The notes under the pieces: generated by a model | Databases searched by the model: none | What the model saw: the letters and a program-made list of their open reading frames with translations, nothing else | Told to the model about the DNA's origin: nothing | Shown: piece after piece, positions 24,812-32,532 of the stretch | Numbering within the stretch: the first letter of the stretch is position 1 | How the letters are laid out: every line of letters begins with the position of its first letter | NCBI GenBank assembly: GCA_913048135.1 | Contig: CAJWVY010000014.1 | Span: 1-34,656 of the forward strand | Direction: 5' to 3' | DNA length: 34,656 nt | DNA from: an uncultured Verrucomicrobiales bacterium | Lineage (GTDB): Bacteria; Verrucomicrobiota; Verrucomicrobiia; Limisphaerales; UBA1100 | Program-made: the position numbers and the translations under genes

Positions 24812-25881
24812 GGTGACTTCTTCTCCCGTCCTGCATCAAATAAATCACCTTCCGGGGCCGCGGCTAGGATTTGTTTGGCGATATTATTGCCGTAGGCGAG
24901 ATCCTTGCGCTGGGTGGATGCCACGCGGCTGCTCAGGCGCATTCGGGCGGCGCCAATGATGTTGTTGTTCCGATCCTTCACCGGTACGGTGACGGTGCTG
25001 ATCCCGTCTTTTTGTCCGTGGAAATTTTCCTCCGTTTCCAAAACCTTGGTCACGACTTCATGGGCTGGCTGGCCAATATCCTTGGGCTCGAGGCTGGCAA
25101 TCACCACAGGGGGTTTTTGGGCGGCTGGCCGTGCGGAGAGTTTGAGGGAAAGGACGCGGTTGTTTTCGCGGGCGATTTGTTTGAGAAGGGCGACGAGTTG
25201 ATACTGCCTTTCCTCCTTTAGGGTGCGAATGACGGGGGCGGCGAATTGTACGCGTGAATCGCTGCGCACCCAAAAGCCAACCATGCCGCGGCGGTAATCA
25301 GGAGTGGTTTCCGGGTTGTAGGTAATGAAATCTCGGCGATGGTTCAGGGTCCAGCGGGAGGTGTTTTCTTCAGCCTGTAGTTTGATGGATTGCCAGCCGT
25401 CCTTGGGGGAAATGAACTGGTCCTCGTCGTACTTGAATCCTTTCACCGGAAGTCCATCCTGAAACACCGTCCAGAAAGCCTCCTTGGTCTCGGGTTTCAC
25501 GGCGAGTAGGTAATAGTCTTTTTGGTTGGGCTGCATTCTGAAGATGACGCCTGCGGCCCGGACGCCTTCGCCGTCCACGATGCGGAAGCGCGTGGCGATG
25601 GAAAGGCTGCTGTAAGCCGGTTGGTCTAGGAGCACCAGTGTGTAGTGGTCGGCGGCGGCACCGCCGCCGGTGATCTCTAGGACGCGTTGTTTTTCGGTAA
25701 CACCAGTGGTGGGATGGGGGACGTTTTCCGTGGTGACACGCACTTTGCCCAAGGCACCGGGGCCGACCTTAATGACCTTCAGGTTGGCGGGCAGTTTGCC
25801 TTCGGGCAATTGTTCCAGCAACAGCGGGTTGGCGTCGGCTTGCATCAAGCCGATAAACAGAATCCACAGGAGCGACCTCAT
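24808..25881 (-). CDS. Secreted protein with lectin-like and Cache-like parts, unknown function
   Basis: 357 residues with a signal peptide (MRSLLWILFIGLMQADA). The middle (about residues 70-220) resembles a concanavalin/LamG-like or 3-keto-disaccharide-hydrolase-like beta sandwich: YSSLSIATRFRIVDGEG, VIFRMQPNQKDYYLLAV, WQSIKLQAEENTSRWTLNH, MVGFWVRSDSRVQF. The C-terminal part (about 275-340, GISTVTVPVKDRNNNIIGAA) recalls the last strands of Cache/PDC sensor domains. No transmembrane helix follows, so it is probably periplasmic. The ATG lies 6 bases after the ilvB stop, so it is likely co-transcribed with ilvB and under its attenuator, an odd partner where ilvN would be expected. Domain calls are by eye and tentative. 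Confidence 0.78.
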   Translation of the reverse strand: MRSLLWILFIGLMQADANPLLLEQLPEGKLPANLKVIKVGPGALGKVRVTTENVPHPTTGVTEKQRVLEITGGGAAADHYTLVLLDQPAYSSLSIATRFRIVDGEGVRAAGVIFRMQPNQKDYYLLAVKPETKEAFWTVFQDGLPVKGFKYDEDQFISPKDGWQSIKLQAEENTSRWTLNHRRDFITYNPETTPDYRRGMVGFWVRSDSRVQFAAPVIRTLKEERQYQLVALLKQIARENNRVLSLKLSARPAAQKPPVVIASLEPKDIGQPAHEVVTKVLETEENFHGQKDGISTVTVPVKDRNNNIIGAARMRLSSRVASTQRKDLAYGNNIAKQILAAAPEGDLFDAGREKKSP

Positions 25882-25887
25882 CGCGCG

Positions 25888-27753
25888 CTAGTAAATCATA
25901 TCCGCCACCGTATGGCCAGCGGGGATGAAGGGGAGCACGTGTTCGGTGTAGGGGGTGATGACTTCCAGCACGTAAGGTTCCTTGGCCGCGAGCATGCGGC
26001 GCATGGCGGCAGGGAGATCCTTTTTGTACATCACCCGCTCGCATTTCACGCCGAACCCGGCGCACATGGCGGGGTAATCGGGGTAAATGGCCTTGGTGTT
26101 GTCCGGGTCGCCCAGATAGGTGTGGCCGCGGTTGCCCTTGTAGAATCGATCCTCCCACTGCACCACCATGCCGAGGTGCTGGTTGTTTAACACCAACGCC
26201 TTGGCGTTGATCTTCTCGATCTTGGCGGTGGCGAGTTCCTGAATGTTCATCAGGAAGGAGCCGTCACCGTCGATGTCGATCACTTCCTTGTTTGGGTGGG
26301 CGACCTTCACGCCGAGGGCGGCCGGGTAGCCGAAGCCCATGGCGCCGAGGCCGGCACTGGTGATGAGCTGGCGCGGGTGTTTGTACACGTAATGTTGGCC
26401 GGCCCACATCTGGTGCTGGCCCACGCCGGTGGTGATGAGGGCGTCGCCTTTGCTTTCCTTGAACAGGGTGGCAATTGCGTGTTGCGGCAGGATCACCTGG
26501 TCTTCTTTGCCCTTGAGGTGATCCTTCATGTGCATGGAATTCATCACCTCGTCGGTGACTTCGTAGCCGAGCGGGGCGCGTTGTTTCCATTCGGCGATCT
26601 GCTTGTGCCACTTTGTGTAGCGGGCCTTGATCGGGCGGGCTTTGACCATCTTGACCAGTTTGCCGAGGGCGTATTTCACATCGCTGTGGATGGGCAGCTG
26701 CACGTGTTTGTTCTTGTTGTGCTCGGAGCGGTCGAGATCCACGTGCACGATGGTGCCGGTCTCGCAGAATTTCTCCACCTTGCCGGTCACGCGGTCATCA
26801 AACCGCACGCCAAAGGCGAGCAGGAGATCGGCGCCGTCGGCGATCTTGCGGGTGTTGCCCTTGGCGTCCTTGCGGAGTTCGCCGCTGACAGCCCAGTTCG
26901 CGTAGGCGGCGCCGTGCATGCCCAGCCAGCGCAGGGAAAGTTTATGATCCTCGGGGAAAGCGCCCACGCCCATGATGGTTGTGGTGACGGGAATCTTGGT
27001 GGCCTCGGAAAAGGCGCGCAGTTCCTTGGAGGCTTCGCCGGTGATGATGCCGCCGCCGACATAGAGCACTGGGCGCTCGGCTTTCTCGATCAGACCGATG
27101 ATTTCGTTCAGCTCCAGATCGTCCGCTTTCGGGTCAGGTCGGTAGCCGGGCAGATCAATTTTGGTGGGCCACACCGGTTGGGCGGTTTGTTGCTGAATGT
27201 TTTTCGGAAAATCAATAACCACCGGACCGGGCCGGCCGGTTTGAGCAATGTGAAAAGCTTCCTTCACCACGCGCGGAATATCGCGGATATCGGTGATCAG
27301 ATAGCTGTGTTTCACGACACCGAGGGTCATGCCGTAGAAATCGGTTTCCTGGAACGCGCCCTTGCCTATCATCGCCTGCGGGACTTGGCCGGTGAGTGCG
27401 ACGAGTGGTGTGCTGTCCATCCACGCATCAGCAATGCCGGTTACGAGGTTGGTGGCGCCGGGGCCGCTGGTGGCCATGCACACGCCGGCTTTGCCGGTGG
27501 CGCGGGCGTAGCCCTCGGCGGCAAATGAACCGCCTTGTTCGTGCCGGGGCAGAATGGTGCGGATTTTCTCAGACTGCGTGAGGGCTTGATGGAGCTCCAT
27601 GCTGGCACCGCCTGGGTAGGCGAAAATCGTGTCCACGTTTTCGCGCTCGAGCGCGGCCACAAGGATTTCGCAACCCTTCATGGGGCGGCCGAGTTTGCGA
27701 CGGGTGGCGGTCTTGGGTTTGCTCTTGCTGCTTTTGCGGGTGGGTTTGCTCAT
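25888..27753 (-). CDS. ilvB: Acetolactate synthase, large (catalytic) subunit
   Basis: TPP-dependent enzyme forming acetolactate or acetohydroxybutyrate, the first common step of valine, leucine and isoleucine synthesis. 621 residues. The catalytic Glu72 lies in [27 protein letters not shown] and [16 protein letters not shown] precede and follow, and the TPP/Mg site [15 protein letters not shown] starts near residue 494. A Lys/Arg/Ser-rich extension of about 24 residues precedes the usual family start (MKGCEIL); ATG 27753 is used, but 27681 is an alternative. The frame is open back to 27972, through the leader-peptide region, which is not coding for this protein. No small regulatory subunit gene follows. 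Expression should be controlled by the attenuator upstream. Confidence 0.95.
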   Translation of the reverse strand: MSKPTRKSSKSKPKTATRRKLGRPMKGCEILVAALERENVDTIFAYPGGASMELHQALTQSEKIRTILPRHEQGGSFAAEGYARATGKAGVCMATSGPGATNLVTGIADAWMDSTPLVALTGQVPQAMIGKGAFQETDFYGMTLGVVKHSYLITDIRDIPRVVKEAFHIAQTGRPGPVVIDFPKNIQQQTAQPVWPTKIDLPGYRPDPKADDLELNEIIGLIEKAERPVLYVGGGIITGEASKELRAFSEATKIPVTTTIMGVGAFPEDHKLSLRWLGMHGAAYANWAVSGELRKDAKGNTRKIADGADLLLAFGVRFDDRVTGKVEKFCETGTIVHVDLDRSEHNKNKHVQLPIHSDVKYALGKLVKMVKARPIKARYTKWHKQIAEWKQRAPLGYEVTDEVMNSMHMKDHLKGKEDQVILPQHAIATLFKESKGDALITTGVGQHQMWAGQHYVYKHPRQLITSAGLGAMGFGYPAALGVKVAHPNKEVIDIDGDGSFLMNIQELATAKIEKINAKALVLNNQHLGMVVQWEDRFYKGNRGHTYLGDPDNTKAIYPDYPAMCAGFGVKCERVMYKKDLPAAMRRMLAAKEPYVLEVITPYTEHVLPFIPAGHTVADMIY

Positions 27754-27796
27754 GGTTCTTTGGGTTGGGCGGCTGGGGGAGCGGTCGGTTTGGGCG

Positions 27797-27836
27797 AAAG
27801 AAAAAGACCCACGACCGTTTCCAGCCGCGGGTCTTT
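27797..27836 (-). terminator. Intrinsic terminator (attenuator) in the ilvB leader
   Basis: In the minus-strand RNA, AAAGACCC (27836-27829) pairs with GGGTCTTT (27810-27803). Inside this, seven more pairs (GCGGCTG with CGGTCGT, three of them G-U) close a GAAA tetraloop. The 15-bp hairpin overlaps and continues into TTTTTCTTT (27805-27797). It lies between the leader-peptide stop and the ilvB ATG, the position of a transcription attenuator. Confidence 0.9.
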
Positions 27837-27905
27837 GTCGAAAGTCATCTAGCCTCGACACGACCCGGCGGCACCGGCAAGTACTACAGGTACTACCGTG
27901 ACGCC
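27824..27905 (-). promoter_or_regulatory. Alternative pause and antiterminator hairpins of the ilvB attenuator
   Basis: Region 1 is GGCGTCACGG (27905-27896, leader codons 10-13). It can pair with CCGGTGCCGCC (27877-27867) with one mismatch and one bulge: the pause hairpin. Region 2, GCCGCCGGGTC (27872-27862), can instead pair with region 3, GACCCGCGGC (27833-27824), as 10 bp with a single bulged C: the antiterminator. Region 3 is also part of the 5' arm of the terminator, so the 1:2, 2:3 and 3:4 structures exclude one another. A ribosome stalled on the Val codons would leave region 2 free for region 3. Pairings were found by eye, not by folding software. Confidence 0.8.
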
Positions 27906-27932
27906 AAGGGTTTGTACGGGCAAATTCAACAT
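27849..27932 (-). CDS. ilvL: Branched-chain amino-acid leader peptide of ilvB
   Basis: A 27-codon reading frame from ATG 27932 to TAG at 27851-27849. It starts M-L-N-L-P-V and contains six Val and four Leu codons, including the run Val-Val-Pro-Val-Val-Leu at residues 13-18; there is no Ile. Five of six Val codons are GTA, which I judge uncommon in the surrounding GC-rich genes and would sharpen the response to charged tRNA(Val). It has no Shine-Dalgarno and starts about 5 bases after the predicted transcription start. Function by analogy with IlvL/IvbL: ribosome stalling during Val or Leu shortage prevents terminator formation. The symbol is used by analogy of role, not by homology. Confidence 0.85.
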   Translation of the reverse strand: MLNLPVQTLGVTVVPVVLAGAAGSCRG

Positions 27933-27943
27933 GTTCGGCGGAG

Positions 27944-27972
27944 CTTGTAGCAGGAAACGCCGATCGGGTCAA
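27944..27972 (-). promoter_or_regulatory. Promoter of the ilv leader and ilvB
   Basis: Minus-strand TTGACC (27972-27967), 17-base spacer, TACAAG (27949-27944). The -35 box overlaps the nhaD stop codon. The expected start site, about 27937, is 5 bases before the leader-peptide ATG. Confidence 0.6.
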
Positions 27973-29528
27973 TGGCCATCCGAACCATGCCCATGGGTGC
28001 CATTGTCATCGGTCACCTGGCCGGAGGCAGCTGCGGCTTTGGGATCGAGCTTCTGGATGAGCCCAATTTTCTCGGCACCAAAGAGATAGGCCGTGGCCAG
28101 CGTGAGTTGGACCAGTACCACGATAGCCCCGATTTTCACGTATTGCATGAAGGTGATGTTATGGCCTTCTTTCTTAAGAATCCCGATTGCCACCACGGTG
28201 GAGGCACTGCCGATCGGCGTAAAATTGCCACCTAACCCGGCTCCGAAGATGAGGCCCCACCAGAGGAGATGGCCGTATTCGGCGAACCATGCAAGATCGC
28301 CAATCTGGGACTGAAAACCGCTGAGCACCTTGGCCAACACCGCGGCCAGTGGGATGTTGTCGGTGAGGCCGCTGAAGAACGCGCTACTCCACATCATGGC
28401 CATGGGACCGGAATAGGAGCCGGAACTGAGTGGGGATTTAAGCCATTCGCCGATCATGGACAGGACGTCGGCTTTCCCCATGACGCCCAACAGGGCGAAG
28501 AGACCGACGAAAAACAGAACCAGCGTCCATTCGACCTCGTTGAGCACGCCTTCCACATCGGTGGGATAAATCACCAACATCACCGTGGCGCCGAGGATGG
28601 CGATTACCTCGAGTCCCATATCCTTGAGCACAGGGATGGAGGAGTGCAGGGCGAAGCCGAGGATGATGGCGCCCAGCACCATGGCGGAGAGATAAAAGAA
28701 TTTGCGATCCTTGACCGTCTCCCATTCATCGAAGGCATCAACCATGCTCTTGGCCTCGGCCTTGGAAGCTTCATCAGTAAGCGGTTTGATTTTGAACAGC
28801 CAGCGCACTAGATAAAGCGTCACCACAAAGGCGAGTATGCAGTACGGCCCGGCTACGAGGAGAAACTGCGTGTAGCCGATGTTGGCTGCGGTACCGACGA
28901 TAATGTTCGGGATGGACGAGATGAGCGTCAATAGGCCACCGATGTTGGTGTAGATGCCCTCTGCCAACAGGAATGGCATGGCGGAGAGCTTGAGTTTTTT
29001 GCAGGCCACAATGGTGAGCGAGCCCACAATGATCATGGCGGTGACGTTGTTTAGGAACGCGCTGAATACGACCGTGAGGCCGGAGAAGCAGATCAACAGT
29101 TTAAACGGATCGCCCTTGGAGACCTTGAGAATCTTGACGCTGATCCACGCAAACAGGCCGCTGCGCGAGATGAGTTCCACGAAAATGGTGGACCCAATGA
29201 TGATCCCGATGGTGCCCCAATCAACCATCTGAATATAGGTCGGCATGTAATGCCCATCATGCATTTCCCCGCCCTTAATGATCCCTTGCCAAGTGGCCAA
29301 TAACAGGGCGATACCGGCGCCGAGCAGCACGAGGATGGCTTTATTAATTTTCTCCAGAGCCAGCATGCCGAGGGTGACGGCGAGTAGGATGCCGAACACA
29401 AATTTTTGCTCCGTGCCGTTATGCAGGAGAAAGGCGCACAGGCCGGTGACCAGCACGACCATGATGGTGACGTGCAGGGGATTATGGAGTTTCTTCTTTG
29501 CGGGGGCAGATTCAGCGGCTTCGCTCAT
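27969..29528 (-). CDS. nhaD: NhaD-type Na+/H+ antiporter
   Basis: 519 residues with about 12-13 hydrophobic segments, ion transporter superfamily (ArsB/NhaD branch). Conserved features are [14 protein letters not shown], the matching second-repeat segment [19 protein letters not shown], and the [20 protein letters not shown] loop typical of NhaD. It should exchange Na+ (or Li+) for H+ across the inner membrane. The C-terminus is His-rich ([10 protein letters not shown]), perhaps a metal or pH sensing tail. A good Shine-Dalgarno (TAAGGAG then ATATC) precedes ATG 29528. It lies 9 bases downstream of the Usp-like gene and shares an operon with it. Its stop codon overlaps the ilv leader promoter. 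Confidence 0.9.
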   Translation of the reverse strand: MSEAAESAPAKKKLHNPLHVTIMVVLVTGLCAFLLHNGTEQKFVFGILLAVTLGMLALEKINKAILVLLGAGIALLLATWQGIIKGGEMHDGHYMPTYIQMVDWGTIGIIIGSTIFVELISRSGLFAWISVKILKVSKGDPFKLLICFSGLTVVFSAFLNNVTAMIIVGSLTIVACKKLKLSAMPFLLAEGIYTNIGGLLTLISSIPNIIVGTAANIGYTQFLLVAGPYCILAFVVTLYLVRWLFKIKPLTDEASKAEAKSMVDAFDEWETVKDRKFFYLSAMVLGAIILGFALHSSIPVLKDMGLEVIAILGATVMLVIYPTDVEGVLNEVEWTLVLFFVGLFALLGVMGKADVLSMIGEWLKSPLSSGSYSGPMAMMWSSAFFSGLTDNIPLAAVLAKVLSGFQSQIGDLAWFAEYGHLLWWGLIFGAGLGGNFTPIGSASTVVAIGILKKEGHNITFMQYVKIGAIVVLVQLTLATAYLFGAEKIGLIQKLDPKAAAASGQVTDDNGTHGHGSDGH

Positions 29529-29537
29529 GATATCTCC

Positions 29538-30386
29538 TTAGACAATCAACAGGGGAGTGGTACGCAGCTCCACGGCGACTGAATATGCCGTGGCATTCAT
29601 GGCGAGTTGATCCTCGTCGTGGCCCTGTAAGACCACCAGGTCAACCTGATGATCCTTAATGGCATTTCGGTATTTCTCCAGACGATGGCCGTGCGTGACG
29701 TGTTTAACCACCCTGAGGTCCACACCGGCCTCGCGCAGGGCGGTTTCGCAGGAATCAATGTAGGCCGAGGGTTCGCGTAGAAGCTGTTCCTGGATGGTTT
29801 CCCGGGCGACATCGGTATCAATCTCCGGGATCTTACTGATCACATCGAGATACCGTTCGAACACGGCGTCATCCTCCACGTGCGTGAGATGCAGGGTGCC
29901 GCCAATGGCAGTCAGGACGGCGGCGTGATTCACAAGGGCATCTTCGCCGACCAAATGACTGTTGATGACCATGACGCTGTCCGTGTTCTTCAATGCGCGT
30001 TCCGGCACGCCTTCGCGATCGGGGTGCGGGAGGATGGCTACGGGGGGGGTGCTTTCCTGAATCAACACATCCAAATGCTCGCCCAAACTGTACGGCCAGC
30101 GCCATGCCTCGCTGTGCAGGTGCCGGTAGGTCACGATCAAGCCCGGCTTGCGGGATTCCACGAGGTTGAGCAGTTCCTTGACCGTGGCAAACTCTCCGCC
30201 GTGCACGGTTTCCCATTTGCCGGTGACGGCCCCGAAAAATGTTCGGACGCTCCCGGCATACTTCTCAGCGGCGTCCGGCTCCAGATCGGTCACCACAAGG
30301 GCGTTTTCCAGCGCGGGCGGTTGATGTTGAAACGCCGTTTGGGAGGCGGCGTTGAAGACGCTGGCGAATTGGTCCACCGTACTCAT
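29538..30386 (-). CDS. Universal-stress-protein-like tandem domain protein
   Basis: 282 residues, two UspA-like halves: ALVVTDLEPDAAEKYAGSVRTFF near the start, and a second half beginning SVMVINSHLVGEDALVNHA and ending VDLVVLQGHDEDQLAMNATAYSVAVELRTTPLLIV. The ATP-binding Gly-x2-Gly-x9-Gly-Ser/Thr motif of UspA is not evident, so nucleotide binding is doubtful. It is directly upstream of nhaD in one operon; Usp domains are often coupled to antiporters, suggesting a regulatory role for the transporter (inference). ATG 30386 has no Shine-Dalgarno and follows a candidate promoter closely. Confidence 0.78.
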   Translation of the reverse strand: MSTVDQFASVFNAASQTAFQHQPPALENALVVTDLEPDAAEKYAGSVRTFFGAVTGKWETVHGGEFATVKELLNLVESRKPGLIVTYRHLHSEAWRWPYSLGEHLDVLIQESTPPVAILPHPDREGVPERALKNTDSVMVINSHLVGEDALVNHAAVLTAIGGTLHLTHVEDDAVFERYLDVISKIPEIDTDVARETIQEQLLREPSAYIDSCETALREAGVDLRVVKHVTHGHRLEKYRNAIKDHQVDLVVLQGHDEDQLAMNATAYSVAVELRTTPLLIV

Positions 30387-30393
30387 GGGATGA

Positions 30394-30423
30394 ATTGAAC
30401 CGAAGCAAGCCCCTCCAGGGCAA
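30394..30423 (-). promoter_or_regulatory. Candidate promoter of the Usp-nhaD operon
   Basis: Minus-strand TTGCCC (30423-30418), 18 bases, TTCAAT (30399-30394), 7 bases to the ATG at 30386. The -10 matches 4 of 6. Confidence 0.35.
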
Positions 30424-30452
30424 GGGAAAACGATTCCAAAAAGCGGCCGGAA

Positions 30453-31493
30453 TTATAGTGAACCCAGCGGTTCCTGTACGGTAAGGCAATGAAACGAGCC
30501 CAGACCCCAGATGAGATCGGAGGAATCCAGAGCCAGCACGCGGCGGTTCGGGAAACATTGTTGCAGGATGATCTGTGCGGCGGCATCGCGCGGCTGTCCG
30601 TAGGCAGGCATCAACACCGTGCGGTTGCCGATGTAGAAATTCGCGTAACTGGCCGGCATACGTTCGCCCTGATGCCACACCGGTTCAGGCATGGGCAGCT
30701 CAATCACGCGCAACGGGGTGCCGTCTTCGGTGCGCATGGCTTGCAGGCGCTCGAGGTTCGCCTGCAGCGAGACGTGATTGGGATCCTGCGGGTCGGGCTC
30801 CACGGCGGTGACGACAGTCTGGGTATCCACAAAGCGCGTGAGATCATCCACATGCCCATCGGTGTCGTCGCCAACAATCCCGTCGCCGAGCCACAGGATG
30901 TTTCGTACACCGAGATAATCGCGCAGCTGTTGTTCGATCGCGGCGCGATCCAGCGCGGGGTTGCGGTTGGGGTTTAATAAACAACTCTCGGTGGTGATGA
31001 GTGTGCCCTGACCGTTGACCTCAATCGAGCCGCCTTCGAGGATAATGTCCGGCGTAAAACAGGACAGGGCGCGCGCGGTTGCAATGCGCTCCGGAATGGC
31101 GTTGTCCAGATCGTACGGCGGATATTTTTCGCCCCACGCATTGTATCCCCAGTTGACCACGGCGCGTTCGGAATCGTTGACGATGAAGACCGGACCATGA
31201 TCGCGGCACCATGGTTCGTAGGCGGGGTGATGATGAAATTCAACACGATCGTTCAACGCATCGTGTTCAGACAGCACAGTGCGCACCTCGGTTTCCATGG
31301 CGGCATCCCAAACATTGATGAACACGTCTTCATCTTCAGCCAAGGCGCGGACCATGGCGGCGAGCACGGGCGGGATGCGGTCGTAGAGGTCCGGAAAGCT
31401 GATGCCTTCGCGGCGCGGCCACGTGAGCCACGTGCCGGCATGGGGTTCCCACTCAGCCGGCATGCGATAGCCGAGCTGGGCGGGCGTGCTCAG
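30453..31493 (-). CDS. aguA: Agmatine deiminase (CTG start proposed)
   Basis: Converts agmatine to N-carbamoylputrescine and ammonia in polyamine synthesis. Peptidyl-arginine-deiminase-like fold with YRMPAEWEPHAGTWLTWP at the N-terminus, WCRDHGPVFIVN, EGGSIEVNGQGTLITTESCLLN, DDTDGHVDDLTRFV and the catalytic Cys336 in LGSFHCLTVQEP. The family normally has about ten residues before the RMP(A/G)E motif. ATG 31463 would remove them, and the ATG at 31535 lies deep inside the upstream gene. A CTG at 31493 fits the family length, overlaps the upstream TGA as CTGA, and has a strong AAGGAGG 7 bases before it, so a CTG start (346 residues) is most likely. No carbamoylputrescine amidase gene is in view. 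Confidence 0.9.
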   Translation of the reverse strand: MSTPAQLGYRMPAEWEPHAGTWLTWPRREGISFPDLYDRIPPVLAAMVRALAEDEDVFINVWDAAMETEVRTVLSEHDALNDRVEFHHHPAYEPWCRDHGPVFIVNDSERAVVNWGYNAWGEKYPPYDLDNAIPERIATARALSCFTPDIILEGGSIEVNGQGTLITTESCLLNPNRNPALDRAAIEQQLRDYLGVRNILWLGDGIVGDDTDGHVDDLTRFVDTQTVVTAVEPDPQDPNHVSLQANLERLQAMRTEDGTPLRVIELPMPEPVWHQGERMPASYANFYIGNRTVLMPAYGQPRDAAAQIILQQCFPNRRVLALDSSDLIWGLGSFHCLTVQEPLGSL

Positions 31494-32425
31494 GGAAGAT
31501 CCTCCTTCAAGGCGGAGGTGAGCAGGGCGTACCATTGCTCGTGCGTGAGCTGTAATTCATCTGCTCCGGCCAGTTCGCGGATGCGTTCTGATTTCGTGCT
31601 GCCCACGATCGGGATAATTCCGGATGGATGCCGCATCAGCCACGCCAAAGCCACTACCGCCCGGCTGGTACCAAGTTCGCGCGCCATGGCATCGAGCCGT
31701 CGGCGGATCTTGGTGGGCTTATATTTTTCCTGGGACGGCAGTACTGCGCTTTTGCCATTGCCCAAAAAGCCCCCGGCCAATGGGCTCCAAGCCATGGGGG
31801 TAATCTTGTGTTCCTGACATTGATCCAAGGTGCCGTCTTCAAACGGTGTGAGCTGTAGCAGGCTCAGCTCAACTTGGTTTACCAGTAGCGGGTCCTTCAG
31901 AGCGCTTTGCAGCAGGCTCACTTGTGAGGGGCGGAAATTGCTCACGCCAAAGTGCTTCACTTTGCCGGCCTTCTTGAGCGTGGTGAAGGCCTTGGCGACC
32001 TCGTCAGGATCCATCAACCAATCGGGACGGTGCAGTTGATAAATATCCACGCAATCGACATCCATACGCTGCAGCGATTTCTCGCAGGATTGAATGATGT
32101 AGTCGGCCGAGAAATCGTAACGGTATGGCTCATTGCCTTCCGGAATGCGGATGCCGCATTTGGTGGCAATGACGGCGGATTTTTTCAGTGCCTTAGATTG
32201 CTTGAGCGCTAGCCCGAACAATTCCTCGGAAACGCCTCCGCAATAAATATCCGCATGATCGAACAGCGTGTAGCCCGCTTCTTGGGCGGCAAGGATAGCC
32301 TTGAGCCCGGCTTCGCGCGCCTTGGCCGTGACCTTGCGCGCTTCCCACGTGCCGGCAATGCGCCAGCAACCGAAAGCGAGCCGGGATCCTTTCAACGTAC
32401 TTCTGCCAATGCGAACTTGTTTCAT
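31490..32425 (-). CDS. Aldo/keto reductase (YdhF-like)
   Basis: 311 residues, NADPH-dependent aldo/keto reductase TIM barrel. The catalytic tetrad is recognisable as Asp56 and Tyr61 (FDHADIYCGG), Lys89 (IATKCGI) and His132 (YQLHRPDWL). HFGVSNFRPSQ, NQVELSLLQ and MAWSPLAGG are typical of the YdhF group (AKR family related to YajO/YdhF). The substrate is unknown. ATG 32425; a weak TTGCCC/TAACGT pair lies upstream. The next gene, agmatine deiminase, begins overlapping its stop, so the two are translationally coupled, but no biochemical link is obvious. Confidence 0.93.
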   Translation of the reverse strand: MKQVRIGRSTLKGSRLAFGCWRIAGTWEARKVTAKAREAGLKAILAAQEAGYTLFDHADIYCGGVSEELFGLALKQSKALKKSAVIATKCGIRIPEGNEPYRYDFSADYIIQSCEKSLQRMDVDCVDIYQLHRPDWLMDPDEVAKAFTTLKKAGKVKHFGVSNFRPSQVSLLQSALKDPLLVNQVELSLLQLTPFEDGTLDQCQEHKITPMAWSPLAGGFLGNGKSAVLPSQEKYKPTKIRRRLDAMARELGTSRAVVALAWLMRHPSGIIPIVGSTKSERIRELAGADELQLTHEQWYALLTSALKEDLP

Positions 32426-32498
32426 GTGAGTCGGGCGGCGGTCACGTTACGGCAGGATGAAAATCGGGCAAAGCAAAATGCGCGTGAACAGGGCGCAC

Positions 32499-32526
32499 TT
32501 GCCTTGCCTGCGCCAATGGGCACACT
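32499..32526 (+). promoter_or_regulatory. Candidate promoter of lnt
   Basis: TTGCCT (32499-32504), 16 bases, CACACT (32521-32526), 6 bases to the GTG at 32533. It is weak, but similar to the hisD arrangement (TTCACT followed by GCGC). Confidence 0.25.
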
Positions 32527-32532
32527 GCGCGC

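Noticed and set aside
26296-27528. Long plus-strand open frame (410 codons)
   Set aside because: It is fully antisense to ilvB, has low-complexity Gly/Ala/His composition and shows no family motif; it is a shadow of a GC-rich gene.
27754-27972. N-terminal extension of ilvB
   Set aside because: This region holds the promoter, leader peptide and attenuator; the translated extension is Arg/Ser-rich with no relation to the family.
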